This document shows, piece by piece, positions 39,895 through 50,668 of a stretch of DNA of 64,000 nucleotides (its first letter is position 1; the number at the start of each line of letters is the position of its first letter). The notes below the pieces were generated by a model. It ran no database searches. It had not been told where the DNA came from and saw nothing but the letters and a program-made list of their open reading frames with translations. A program made the translations under genes and the position numbers. Source of the DNA: Buddleja alternifolia. Lineage: Eukaryota > Streptophyta > Magnoliopsida > Lamiales > Scrophulariaceae. The stretch spans positions 3,115,001 through 3,179,000 of the forward strand of contig CM033406.1 in assembly GCA_019426215.1 (NCBI GenBank), written 5' to 3'.

Positions 39895-41812
39895 TCATCG
39901 TGATAACGAGTCAGCCGCTTTATTCGTCGCGCCTGCCTTATAGACTATCTTGAAATCATACCCCAAGAGCTTCTCGACCCAATTTTGTTGTGCTGGAGTG
40001 ACAATCTTTTGGTTCAGAAGATGCTTAAGATTGTGATGATTCGTCTTAACCACAAATCGACTACCTATCAAAAATGGTCGCCAATGTTGAATGTCGAGCA
40101 CCAACCCCATTAACTCTCTTTCATAGGCGGATTTAGACAAGTTGCGATCCTCTAACGCCTTACTAAAATACACGATAGGCCTCCTATCCTGCATCAAAAC
40201 CGCGCCAATGCCCATTCCCGAGGCATCACATTCAATAATAAATGGCTTCGTAAAATCCGGCATCGCCAACACTGGAGCCGATGTTAAGGCATGTTTCAGC
40301 TCACGAAAGCCCACGTCGGCCTTGTTCGTCCACACAAACCTGGATGGTGCGTCCTTTTTGAGCAATTGAGTCGAAGGACGTGCTATCAACTCATAATCCT
40401 TCACGAACCGTCTATAGTATCATGTCAGCCCCAAAAATGCTCGCACTGCCATGACCGAGTTAGGAGTGGGCCAATCCACCACTGCCGAGACCTTTTCCGG
40501 GTCCATGGACACTCCCGCAGCTGAGATAATATGTCCCAAGTATTCAACCCTCGTGCACCCAAATGCGTCACTTCTTCCGATTTGTCTTAAAGTGGTTCGC
40601 ACGCAACAAGCCCAACACTAACGAAAGCTGCTCCACATGTTACGACTCGGTACGACTATATATTAAAATGTCATCAAAGAAAACAAAACAAACTTACGTA
40701 GATAGGGTCGGAAGATGTCATTCATAGTGGCTTGAAATGTCGCTGGGGCGTTGGATAACCCGAAAGGCATGACAAGGAACTCGTTGTGGCCACTGTGAGT
40801 GCGAAACACCGTTTTCGGGACGTCGGCTGCCTTCACTCGTATCCGATGGTACCTTGAGCACAAGTCACTTTTAGAAAATACCATGGCCCCCGATAACTCA
40901 TCCAACATTTCTTGTATCACAGGAATCGGGTACTTATCAGGAACAGTTACTTTATTGAGTTCCCGATAGTCCACGCAGAATCGCCAACTGTCGTCTTTTT
41001 TCTTTACTAACAGAACGGGGCTCGAAAAAGGACTAAAACTCGACTGTATAATGCCACCCGCAAGCATGTCCCCGACTAACCGCTCTATTTCATCCTTTTG
41101 CATATGTCCGTACCGATAGGGTCGGACAGAAATCGGCCCCGCCCCCTCGGCGAGCTCAATCCGGTGGTCCGAATCCCGTAATGGTGGCAGCCCCTCCGGT
41201 TCGCCGAATACATTCGCGTAGCAGTCTAATATTTTCGCAAAAGGCTCCTCCTCCAGCCATGGTGCAGGTTCCTCACCCGACACTGCCCAACATGCGCCTT
41301 CCTCGACGATCACCGCGAAAATTTTGGGCTCAGCCGTATACAACAGGGACTTAAGGAGCACATTTGATTGGCTTGCTGACACGTCACCCTTAGGAAAAAT
41401 TAGCTTGCCCCGACATTTGGAACTCCATGGTCATATCTCCCCATATCCACCTGGACCTTCCCAAAGTCGAAAGGCAAGCCACCCCGAGGATCATGTCTAC
41501 ACCCCTAATGGAAACACATAACAATCCGCGTGTATCGCAACCGGCTCTAACTCAATGACAAGGTCCCGACACACCCTAGCTGATTTCGTCCGCTAAAATA
41601 GTCACGACTCGCCCCGCTACACTATCTTTTAGGCGCAATGTACGCAGGCCAGAAATCCCTGCTTCGGAACACAGAGACAATGCTGCCACCTCAAATTGCT
41701 CCTCACCCGTCGCCTCCAATTGCATGTCGGACTCCCCATCTAGTTCGATTACCTCTAGCTCAAGGAGTGGCGCTTCATCATCGGTCACCAACAGAATGCG
41801 TAAGTGACGCAT
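39895..41812 (-). pseudogene. Outer element: protease remnant, reverse transcriptase, RNase H
   Basis: The RT region (41382-40663) has [40 protein letters not shown] and [20 protein letters not shown] one-base shift just before the catalytic box leaves FFDDI in the neighbouring frame. The thumb (40602-40420) has EYLGHIISAAGVSMDPEKV. RNase H (40404-39895) has FIIECDASGMGIGAVLMQ and ends KAADSLSR. The protease/zinc-knuckle junction at 41812-41576 is degenerate. Confidence 0.88.
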
Positions 41813-41895
41813 AGGGCATTCATGTGTGGGTGTGTAAGGTGCCTTGCACTTAAAGCATAAACCCTTGCGTCGTAGCTCGTCACACTCCTAATCCG

Positions 41896-42535
41896 TCAAA
41901 CGCCGAAAAGGGGCTTTAGTTGGCACTTGACTCCAATACCCCGATTATTCACCTGCCCTTGTGGTGCTGTCCTGCCTGGTGGAGCTGGTAATGCTAAACG
42001 CAATGGTGGTCTCGTAATCCGATTACCCGGTGATTGATTTCGAAAAATTTGGCCTCCTGCGCGACCCCACCCCGTAATGCCGCGTTGCACTCGCATCGCT
42101 GTTTCAATGTTTCTAGCCATCTTCATAGCCGAATCCAAATCGCCCGGGTCCAAGATACGTACCTGACAACAAATCTCCTCTTGTAATCCATTCATAAAAT
42201 ACCTGAGATAGTGCTCGTCCGAAAGTACCGGAACTTGATTAACCAATTGTGTGAATAAGTTCACATACGCCACCACGCCCTCGGTTTGTTTAGTTGCTGC
42301 CAACCTCTCGTAAGGGTTACCATCGCCTCGTTCTTTGAATCGGGTAATCAACGCATGGGAGAATTCTTGCCACGAAAATTTTGGCTTCTGATGCTTCAGC
42401 CACCGAAACCATTGGAGGGCGGCATCCTCCATTGCCACAATGACTAGCTGGAATTTCACACCCTCGGCGCACGGATAAATTTCAAAGTGCTGTTGCGTGC
42501 GTGCCAACCAACTCATAGGGTCTTTGATGAGTGAT
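41896..42535 (-). pseudogene. Outer element: gag, part 2
   Basis: A chromovirus gag core: MSWLARTQQHFEIYPCAEGV, QWFRWLKHQKPKFSWQEFSH and GDGNPYERLAATKQTEGVVA. Its upstream half lies beyond the nested element at 45482-45776. The GTCTT target duplication marks the cut. Confidence 0.9.
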
Positions 42536-42896
42536 AGTTTGCAACAATCAACAATTTAATAACAAGAACGATAAATTCTTGTCCAATTCCAGTTCCAATG
42601 ATCAAACGAGATAAACATAATTAAACCCTAATAAGAGTATTTATATGACTCCTATTATAGACCCCTAATCATAAAAGGAAACTACTTACTACTAGAAAGG
42701 AATAACAAGAATAATAACAATTAATAATAACATAAACTAATAATAACTATCTAGCTCGCGTACGACTCTATTGCTGGCCGTGACACACCTCCCGTGCGCC
42801 GCAGGTAAACCCTCATGGGTCGGGTTCCACCTGCATCACTCACCAATGGCTCCGAATTATCAATGGTTCTCGATTGACTCACATCAATTCCCTCCC
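42536..42896 (-). repeat. 3' LTR of nested chromovirus
   Basis: 361 bp; matches 45120-45481. The chromodomain reading frame appears to run into it and ends inside (42751). Confidence 0.92.
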
Positions 42897-43290
42897 TGTC
42901 GAAAACGACCTTGTCCTCAAAGCGGAAATCAGGGAATTGCTCACGAAACTCGTCCACATCTATCCATGTTGCTTCATCTTCGGACTTGTCTTTCCATAGC
43001 ATGAGGACCTCCCGAATTTGCTCCTCTCCAGCTGCCCGAACTCAAGCACGAATGATTTCAGCGGGCTCAAAGATACTCGAATCCACAACTTCTAATATTG
43101 GTGGCAATTCCGACTCAACAGCATGGTTGCCAACCACACGTTTAAGTTGCGAAACGTGAAACACCGGATGAATTCGACTATTAGGTGGCAACCGTAATTC
43201 GTATGCAACCATCCCAACTCGTTTCACAATCTCATAAGGCCCATAAAATTTGGCGGATAACTTGGAAAAACGTCGAGTAGCCATAGGCAT
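42751..43290 (-). pseudogene. Nested element: integrase tail and chromodomain
   Basis: Reads KLSAKFYGPYEIVKRVGMVA and RIHPVFHVSQLKR, then a chromodomain with LWKDKSEDEATWIDVDEFRE and a FEDKVVF end. A TAA separates it from the upstream fusion ORF, where family members usually keep an open codon. One more break occurs near 43040. Chromodomains of such elements guide integration to marked chromatin (family knowledge). Confidence 0.82.
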
Positions 43291-44238
43291 TTATCGATAA
43301 GGTCGAACCTTCAAGAAAACCTTATCACCCACCTTAAACTCCAAGTCACGACGGTGTTTGTTCGCATATCGCACCATGACTTCTTGAGCCCGAATCAAGT
43401 TTAATTTCAACTGCTGTAACATCTCATCTCGCTGTTCCAAATTCGTAGCTACAGCCGCGATCCGACACTCACCCGGTAAATACCTCCGAAGTGAGGGAGG
43501 TGAACGTCCATAAACGATCTCAAAAGGGGTACATTTCGCCGCCGTCTGAAATGATGTATTGTACCAATACTCCGCCCAAGCCAACCAATTCACCCACCTT
43601 CGGGGTTGTTCAAAAGAAAAACACCGAAGATAAGTCTCCAACCACGCAATTCCCAAAATCATATCGACACCACCAAGCGAAAATACGTAACAATTTACGG
43701 AGATGTCGGTCGAATTAAGGTGGACCTCTAACTCACGACACAGCCCCGCGGCATCGGTGCGACGCCCATCCCCTAATTTCACACCGAAACGACTAGAGTG
43801 ATCCACTGGCAAATTCAATTGTGACGCCAATTTAGTCGAGATAAAGTTGTGGCTTGCTCCACTATCCACTAATATAGTTACCTCCTTGTTATGCATGAGC
43901 CCCTTCAATTGCATGGTGCGAGGCCTAGATATCCTCATTGCCGAGCATACAGATAAAGTAGCCTCCAGTTTGGGTGGCTGTTCCCCGATTTCTTCTCCCC
44001 CCGACGCAATCTCCGTCACTTCTATTTCCTCGAGTTCTAATTCTGCCGTCACATCATCCCCAACAAGCAAAACACTCAAGTATTTCATCGGGCAATCGTG
44101 TTGAGTTGGATGATACGACTGCTCACATCGAAAACATAACCCCCACTTACGTAACTTCTCCCTCTTCGAATCTGTTAGGCGTACAAACCGAGCCTTGGTC
44201 GGCCCTGTACCCTGACCCCCTGCGCCTGGAGTCCCCAT
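43291..44238 (-). CDS. Nested element: zinc knuckle-protease fused in frame to integrase C-terminus
   Basis: One open frame of 315 codons. It begins with the gag zinc knuckle (CFRCEQSYHPTQHDC), then an aspartic protease with LVDSGASHNFIS and VDMILGIAWL. At that point it jumps straight to ETYLRCFSFEQPRRWVNWLA, WAEYWYNTSF and ANKHRRDLEFKVGDKVF of the integrase C-terminus. About 2.5 kb present in a full element is gone, yet the frame is kept. The joint is marked by a tryptophan-leucine at the protease end. Such a deletion makes the element dependent on an autonomous partner for reverse transcription. Confidence 0.85.
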   Translation of the reverse strand: MGTPGAGGQGTGPTKARFVRLTDSKREKLRKWGLCFRCEQSYHPTQHDCPMKYLSVLLVGDDVTAELELEEIEVTEIASGGEEIGEQPPKLEATLSVCSAMRISRPRTMQLKGLMHNKEVTILVDSGASHNFISTKLASQLNLPVDHSSRFGVKLGDGRRTDAAGLCRELEVHLNSTDISVNCYVFSLGGVDMILGIAWLETYLRCFSFEQPRRWVNWLAWAEYWYNTSFQTAAKCTPFEIVYGRSPPSLRRYLPGECRIAAVATNLEQRDEMLQQLKLNLIRAQEVMVRYANKHRRDLEFKVGDKVFLKVRPYR

Positions 44239-44266
44239 TCTGCCATTATTCGAAACTCGTCCCGTG

Positions 44267-45092
44267 TTAATAGACAGCGGGGCAGGTTATGGTGCGATTT
44301 GATGATCCCGAATTGCGCCCAGCCGACCAATTGGCCCGCGTCTCCCCTTGCCCCTTCTGTTGTACCCTCAACACCACCTCGGCACGGCGCGCTATCTTCA
44401 TCGCTGCATCCAAGTCAATCGGGTCCAAGAAGCAAACTTGAGCCCGCACATCGTCACGCAACCCGTGCATGAACAACCCAAGTAAGGTTTCGTCAGTTAA
44501 TGCCGGTAATTGATTGGCCAATTGTGTGAACGAATCAATGTATGCTTCCACTGTATGTGTATGGCGTGTCGCAACTAACCGCTCATATGCGTTACCCTCA
44601 CTTTGGTCGTCAAAACGGGCTATTAGTGCATGGGTCAACTCCTGCCACGAAAAGTGTGGCTTCTTCCGTTTGAACCACCGAAACCAGTTCAAGCCAAGCC
44701 CTCCATGGCCACCATAGTGAGTTGAACCTTCTGCTCGTCATGACACGGGTAAAGGTCGAAGTGTTGGTCGACTCGAGCCAGCCAACCGAGCGGGTCCGTG
44801 CCATCAAAATTCGGTAATGCGGGTGTTGGCGGAATTGATTTGCGGATCCCCATGCCCCGCCGCCCGTTGGGCCACCGGTGAATTGGTGGCCGACGCGGCG
44901 CCGCGCTGCGCAGCCAACAGCGTGGCTGTTACCCCCCCTCATCTCTTTCATAAACTCATTCAATTGAAGTTTAATTTGCAGCATGTCTTCGGCCATCAGG
45001 CTATGGCTCTCTTCCAGTTTCATCACACGGTCGTCACCACCCGAGCCCGAGCCCGAGCCCGAACGTGTTTCTACCATTGTTTCGTCCTCGGG
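44267..45092 (-). pseudogene. Nested element: gag
   Basis: From an ATG near 45077 (VETRSGSGSGSGG) through NEFMKEMRGG to WFRWFKRKKPHFSWQELTHA, EGNAYERLVATRHTHTVEAY and LMHGLRD-like sequence, ending near 44267. A frame change occurs near 44690-44800, so gag is not one open frame. Closely related to the outer gag. Confidence 0.82.
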
Positions 45093-45100
45093 GTGTGGGT

Positions 45101-45116
45101 CCGGCAGGTCGGACCA
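45101..45116 (-). promoter_or_regulatory. tRNA-Tyr-type primer-binding site, nested element
   Basis: Three bases after the 5' LTR end the minus strand reads TGGTCCGACCTGCCGG. This complements CCGGCAGGTCGGACCA, the 3' end I expect for plant tRNA-Tyr (acceptor AGGTCGG, discriminator A, CCA). Confidence 0.75.
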
Positions 45117-45119
45117 AAT

Positions 45120-45481
45120 TGATGAGTGATAGTTTGCAACAATCAACAATCCAATAGCAAGAACGATAAATTCTTGCCCAATTCCAGTTCCAATGATCAA
45201 ACGAGATAAACATAATTAAACCCTAATAAGAGTATTTATATGACTCCTATTACAGACCCCTAATCATAAAAGGAAACTACTTACTACTAGAAAGGAATAA
45301 CAAGAATAATAACGATTAATAATAACATAAACTAATAATAACTATCTAGCTCGCGTACGACTCTATTGCTGGCCGTGACACCCCTCCCGTGCGCCGCACG
45401 TGAACCCTCATGGGTCGGGTTCCACCTGCATCACTCACCAATGGCTCCGAATTATCAACGGTTCTCGATTGACTCACATCA
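45120..45481 (-). repeat. 5' LTR of nested chromovirus
   Basis: 362 bp; partner of 42536-42896. Confidence 0.92.
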
Positions 45482-45776
45482 GTCTTCTTCGTCAAACGTG
45501 GGAAAAGCAGGAACCGCCTGGCCAGCCCCTACCCCGATTTCCACCGTCGCCTGGGAGTCGGCAGTCTTGCGCCGTGGCCACAGCATCACCCGTGACGGGT
45601 GGCCTCGCTGTATGGGCCGCGTTTAGGAGAGCCATACCCTTCAACACCTCCACCGTCTGCTCTTGTAAACTCGCCATGCTATTTTTCATCTGCGACTTCT
45701 CCTCAGTTAGTATACTAATCGATTCCTCAATCGCCAAGAAACGTGCATCACTCGCGCCGGTACGTGTTTCAACCAT
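45482..45776 (-). pseudogene. Outer element: gag, part 1
   Basis: ATG at 45776, MVETRTGASDARFLAIEESI then a coiled-coil-like stretch, running to the nested insertion at 45482. It was cut from 41896-42535 by that insertion. Confidence 0.82.
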
Positions 45777-45789
45777 CGTGATGTTGATT

Positions 45790-45804
45790 CGGCAGGTCGG
45801 ACCA
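45790..45804 (-). promoter_or_regulatory. tRNA-Tyr-type primer-binding site, outer element
   Basis: TGGTCCGACCTGCCG three bases inside the 5' LTR, identical over 15 bases to the site of the nested element. Confidence 0.75.
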
Positions 45805-45807
45805 AGT

Positions 45808-46202
45808 TGATGGGTGATAACGAATAACAAGCACAATCACAAACACAATAACAAGAATACACCAATTCTTGCCCCAAAGCCAAAGCTTCATTTCAATAAT
45901 GCATAAGAATAATGTCCAAACCCTATAAAATACTTATACTCTCTAAAACAAGACTTACCAAACTAGGACTCTTAAAATAAATAAATAAATAAACAGCAAC
46001 TTTAATAAACATCAAACAATAATAATTAATTAACTTAAACTATGACACTTTCATAAACAGCAAAACGACGCTTTTGTCAAACTGCCATGGCTTCCCCCTT
46101 TTTTTCTTGCGGCACACGTACACCTTCAAAGGCCCCGAACCACTCGATCTCGATCCACTTGATTCACCCATCAGACCTGGATCATTAAACAGCTCCATAT
46201 CA
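45808..46202 (-). repeat. 5' LTR of outer chromovirus
   Basis: 395 bp; partner of 38019-38411, followed by the target duplication GTATG. Confidence 0.92.
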
Positions 46203-47298
46203 GTATGTGAGTCTGTTTACACCTCCATTTCCACCATGATATGCACCTGCCCTCCACGCCCTCATATAAATCCGGAGAAGCACCAAATCAAATTTCTGTC
46301 ATCACTGCATTAAAATCTGAAATACCAGTCTTCAATGCACGGAAGCAAAGTCTTTCCATAACGTCCTGCAAAACCAAACCCATCCATTAACCCCGTCACT
46401 TGCTCCTGCAGCTCTTCTCAGCTCCTGTTAACACATAAACTTTATTTCACGGGTCATGAACTCTGCATCATGCAGAACTAAGCGAAAATTTGCAAGAATA
46501 TGCAAGACTCCAAAAACACAGCTTAAGTCTGCATATAAGTGCATGCCATACAAATTAAAAATGGGGGTGTAAAAGATAGTTTTTAACCCCTGGAATTTAC
46601 AAAATATAATTACTGAACCAAATGCTGCAGCTTGAATGTAATAGCTGAACATTTCATCAACATATTTTCTGCAAATTTCTTAGTCTTCAAATGAATTAGG
46701 GAGCCCTACCTTGAAGAGCTTTCCTTATTATACCTAGAAATCTCCTTTTTCTATTGTTTTTTCCAGCTTTTCCATTTCACATTTTTTATGTCCAGCTGCT
46801 GTGTTTTATGGAGTCTTACTGCATAAGTAATCTAAATATTACACCCTTGTTAATGTGGTACCAAACTGCATAGGTAATTTACAAATACTAATGGTTTGAC
46901 GTGAGAAAGAATTAATACTGTCTCCATCTTAATCTTTTATTGATGAAATTTTTTTAAGCAGAGTTCGATATTTCATGTATTCCTCTTCTAACAATTATTG
47001 CTGCTTATTTTGATAATTAAGAATTTTCTGTCTATTCCCCATCTATGTTCAAAACCAAAAATAATAAATTTTTGCTTCTTGTCACATTATCTGCAGAAGA
47101 TTATGATTTTAATACGAATCTTTTTCTTATATTTTAATTTTCACTGTGGGGGAAGGGGCTTTGTTACTGAGAAGGCTATCCGCTCATATTCCTGTTCTGG
47201 CAGTTTGCTGAAGGAGGCATAAAGCTTTTCTCTACGTATATGCATGTTTTGATCTTAATGCATGTCAGTGCCTGTCAAGTTTAGGTCTCGCTAATGTT

Positions 47299-47533
47299 CT
47301 GTTTGGTTCTAGAAAATTGGTAGGGAAAGGAAAAGAAAACACAAGGAAATCATTTTCCATTGTTTGGTTACTAGAGAAAATGAAAAGGAAAAGAAATAGG
47401 ATAGAAAATCTAATACTAATTTGAGATAATACGTTTTCCTCACCATTTGGTGAGGAAAATGGTGGGAATGGGAAAATAGTTTTCTTTATATTTTCTTTTC
47501 CTTTCCTTGTCAATTTCCTTGAACCAAACACAG
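47299..47533. mobile_element. MITE with ~40-bp terminal inverted repeats
   Basis: Left end CTGTTTGGTTCTAGAAAATT, right end AATTTCCTTGAACCAAACACAG. The inverted similarity continues through GGGAAAGGAAAAGAAAA and its complement for about 40 bp. 235 bp in total, no ORF. Confidence 0.82.
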
Positions 47534-48077
47534 TTTAAATGTTTCTGAAGAGTAAATTGTTTTAAATGAAAAAATCTTTGTTGAAGAATGATATTCTACT
47601 GAAATAAATTACCTTTGCCCTGTCCATCAGGGTGTAAATCAGATTGATTAGGCTGTTATTGCAGATACATTTTTGTTAATCTCTTCTCATCAGAATATGA
47701 CCTTGTAATTAATTGTACTTTCAGAAGTCTTCTTGCATTTGGATTGGAGCAAATTGGACTTTTTCTTGTAGATAACATAACTCCAGATTCTAAGTCTTTC
47801 TTTATTTCACTTGCTGTTTGTATTCAATTTCATTGCATGTCGTTGACACTTCTTAGTATCCAAATCAAGTGGCTAAGTTATGTATCTAATTTTTGTGCAG
47901 TTATTCTCATTCACTGGGATGCAATTTCGACATTGTATGTTGGAAAATTTTGGCGTTTAGGTTAATCTGAGGTACATGTAAGGGAAATACTTTTGCCAAA
48001 TTCACCAATAATTCTGTTCGTCGTCCTATTGCGAGATAGTTTTCCATAAAGAAACAATTCTTATGTTGTGCATAACA

Positions 48078-48117
48078 CCCCCCCCCCCCCCCCCTCCCTT
48101 CCCTCCCTCTCTCTCTA
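48078..48117. repeat. C17 homopolymer followed by CT-rich run
   Basis: Seventeen C in a row, then TCCCTTCCCTCCC and (CT)n. Such G/C runs are often miscounted in assemblies. Confidence 0.85.
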
Positions 48118-48354
48118 TACATGCGTGTATGTAATATTATAGTGTGTTATGTGTGTGTTAGTCTCTTCCTCATAAAGAAGAAAATATTGCATAGCGAAGT
48201 CCCATGCTTTCAGGCATTTTATTATCCATCTCTCGGCAATCAATCATATTACCTTCAACCTAAGTAAAGATGTATGATACATGATGCTAGACAATCATAT
48301 TACATGTTATTTCTTCAATCAAACATCTCAAGTGATATATAACCTAAGCTTCCA

Positions 48355-48515
48355 GCTAATTCTAGGGTTTTTTAATAAAATAACCGAAAAATTTGAACCA
48401 TTTATCAAATTAACCTGTTTTGAAAAAGTTTCTTTAAAATAACCTAAATGGACAAATTCATTTTAGTCCTTAAACTTTATCTATAATCCCAAATAAGTCC
48501 CTCAGTTTTAAAATG
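48355..48515. repeat. Left arm of inverted repeat around the pararetrovirus
   Basis: Text such as AATTCTAGGGTTTTTTAATA, AAAATAACCTAAATGG and TTTTAGTCCTTAAACT is matched imperfectly, in reverse complement, by 56300-56515 (TAGGTTATTCTGATAAACC, ACCCCTAATTCTACAGCTG). The match is about two-thirds identical by eye. Confidence 0.6.
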
Positions 48516-48637
48516 TTTTATTTTAGCCCTTTTGATGTTTTAATAAAAATAATTTTGCAAAATTATACTTACGCAATGTTTTATTTTAGCCCTTTTGATG
48601 TTTTAATAAAAATAATTTTGCAAAATTATACTTACGC
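48512..48637. repeat. 63-bp exact tandem duplication
   Basis: AATGTTTTATTTTAGCCCTT through ATTATACTTACGC is present twice in succession, apparently without a change, so it is recent. It lies between the left inverted repeat and the viral sequence. Confidence 0.88.
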
Positions 48638-48685
48638 CTGGAACTATCCACCCATTAGAGCAATATTGAGGGATCCTGCGAAAAA

Positions 48686-48698
48686 TGGTTTCAGAGCC
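48686..48698 (+). promoter_or_regulatory. Viral tRNA-iMet primer-binding site
   Basis: TGGTTTCAGAGCC, one change from the canonical TGGTATCAGAGCC used by caulimovirids to prime minus-strand DNA. It marks position 1 of the viral map. Confidence 0.75.
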
Positions 48699-48775
48699 TA
48701 GGTTTTATTAATAAAATATTTAAATTAGTTACATAAGAAGTCATTCTACCCCTAAGAAGGAGAGTTGAAACAAGA

Positions 48776-49163
48776 ATGAAACCGAACAATAGTTCGATCT
48801 ATGACGAAAACTTGAACCACAAACTTGAGGAAACCCTCAAGATCATTCCAGATCTACAAAGATCCATTGCGGATCTAAAGACGGAAGTCATAGATCTGAA
48901 AAATCGACAAGGTATAACTGGTACATCCAAACCAAAAAAGGATAGGATCGGTGATGCACTTGGTCGTGTACCTTTTCTACATCAGAAGGGAAAGGCTAAG
49001 GAAACTCCTAAGCCTAAAACACATGATGAACTACTCATTGATATCCTTAGAAGTATTACATGATATGGATATAAAAAGAGTAGATCCATCTGATCTTAAG
49101 GAATTAGCTGAGTCTTTTTCACAATTACATGTTGTGGACTTAGCTAATATAAAAAGTCAATGA
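48776..49163 (+). pseudogene. Endogenous viral ORF 1, coiled-coil protein, frameshifted
   Basis: ATG at 48776 gives a polar helix-rich product with a leucine/isoleucine heptad region (LKIIPDLQRSIADL), stopping at 49063. Related-looking polar sequence (VDPSDLKELAES) continues in another frame to 49163, so a frameshift near 49050 seems to have split it. Function unknown. Small coiled-coil ORFs sit before the coat protein in some caulimovirids. Confidence 0.6.
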
Positions 49164-49201
49164 ACTAGCACTGGGGCTTCCAGCGTCAGGAGAAAGTTCA
49201 G

Positions 49202-49565
49202 CATCTAATAATCCTCCATCGGATGAATCGATGCGAAAAAGTGAAGATTTGCATACTAATGCAGAACCCGCTCTTAGAGGGGTAACGTTTAGAGCAAATC
49301 ACACGAGAAATCCAATTAGGATACTAGAAAATACACCATGGGTAAGGACTATGTCACAAACCTTGAATCCTTACGGTACTATCCATCTAATAATCCTCCA
49401 CCGGATGAACCGATGCGAGAAAGTGAAGATTTGCATACTAATGCAGAACCCGCTCTTAGAGGGGTAACGTTTAGAGCAAATCACACGAGAAATCCAATTA
49501 GGATACCAGAAAATACACCATGGGTAAGGACTATGTCACAAACCTTGAATCCTTATCGTACTATC
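49202..49565 (+). repeat. 182-bp tandem duplication in the viral coat-protein region
   Basis: CATCTAATAATCCTCC to about GTACTATCC is present at 49202-49383 and 49384-49565 with few differences. Its length is not a multiple of three, so the two copies read in different frames and the duplication breaks the ORF. Confidence 0.9.
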
Positions 49566-50668
49566 CTAAACTTGGATATCATAGATTTCAGAAATATCGA
49601 AAAAATAATCGATGAATGGGTAGCCTCTATGAAAATAGCCACTACTACACTAGAACTTGATAAAGAGAATTTCATAAGATTAATGGAGTTAAGCTTAGAA
49701 GGTTCTGTAAAAGTGGTTTGGGAACGCACCCCGGCAGAATCCAAGCAAGAGGTGTTAGCTGGAGAATCTAAAAGCACAATTGCAGATAGATTCAGAAGGA
49801 TAACCAAATTAAATCTTATCGGAGATGGATACTTCGGTGAAAATAATGCAGAAAGAACCAGAGAGTACAGACAAGCACTCTATGGTCTTGAGCTAAGAAA
49901 TATTTGTGCCATTGATGAATATATCTATTGGTTTCGAAAATATTTGTTTCATGCGAATGTTAGTGCAGAAATTGCTGCACCAATGTTCTTTGCAAAAATC
50001 TGTAGCCCTTGGAGAGAAATGTTAATACATTCCTACAAGGTTCCAGAAGGACAAGTTGATACGGTCGCAAGACGAATGTCTTTCTTGAAAGACAAACTGA
50101 AAGACTGGTGTCAACAAGCAGCTGTTCAAAAGAACATGAAAAAACTAAGAGGAAAAATGAAGAAAACCCCTCTTTGTTGTGATAATAATGATTTTTTAAC
50201 AATAATTGGAGAATTAATTGAGCAGAGAAAGAAGAGAAAGCATTTTGTTCGCTCGGATAACATTAGCAACAAAAGGCGATCTTCTTTCAGGGGCAAGTCT
50301 TGGTGGTCTAAATCAAAAGCCCGATCTTATAAATCTGGCCAAATATCCGGACCAACTAGAGTTTCTTCCCAAGGATCTCGGCAATCCGACGGAAAGAAAC
50401 CAATAAGGCGAACTTTCAGAAAAGCTTACACCAGAGCAAATGAAAGTTTCAAAGATTGTAACTGCTGGACATGTGGAGCTCGTGGCCACATTTCACCAGA
50501 TTGTCCGCAAAAAAGTGGCGAAATAAAACAATTTGAAGCCACTGCAGACATACTGGACGCAGTTTTCTACGGCTATTTGGTAAATTCGAAAATATTTCCT
50601 CAGACGAAAGCGTCTATGAGGAAGAAATAGAAAGCGATTCCGATGAAACATCAACCGAATCAGAATAA
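49205..50668 (+). pseudogene. Endogenous viral coat protein, defective
   Basis: The main open frame is 49338-50630. It has a capsid-like region, a Lys/Arg-rich segment, and a CCHC zinc knuckle (CWTCGARGHISPDC) near the C-terminus, typical for the caulimovirid nucleocapsid. The N-terminal part is disrupted by the 182-bp duplication. Near 50585 the frame shifts: the acidic Ser/Asp/Glu tail usual for these proteins is visible only in the next frame and would end at a TAA overlapping the ATG at 50668. Confidence 0.88.

Larger units (their letters stand above)
42536..45481 (-). mobile_element. Nested, internally deleted chromovirus of the same family
   Basis: LTRs at 42536-42896 and 45120-45481 (TGATGAGTGATAG...GACTCACATCA), flanked by GTCTT (42531-42535, 45482-45486). 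The polypurine tract CAGGGAGGGAAT lies beside the 3' LTR. The body codes gag, protease, integrase C-terminus and chromodomain only; RT, RNase H and the integrase core are missing. It inserted into the outer element's gag, so it is younger. The two LTRs differ at roughly a dozen positions by eye. Confidence 0.93.
38019..46202 (-). mobile_element. Ty3/gypsy chromovirus, older outer element
   Basis: LTRs at 38019-38411 (3') and 45808-46202 (5'), both TGATGGGTGATAAC...CCATATCA, flanked by GTATG on each side (38014-38018, 46203-46207). The polypurine tract GAGAGGGAGGGAAT lies next to the 3' LTR. Gag is split by a nested relative at 42536-45481. The pol order on the minus strand is protease, RT, RNase H, integrase, chromodomain. 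Without the insert it is about 5.2 kb. Stops and frameshifts in nearly every domain show it is dead. Confidence 0.92.
46208..48354. other. Intergenic region without supported gene
   Basis: AT-rich DNA with a MITE (47299-47533) and a C-run. A purine-rich patch near 47150-47220 is open for 20 codons, but I recognise nothing in it. Confidence 0.45.
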
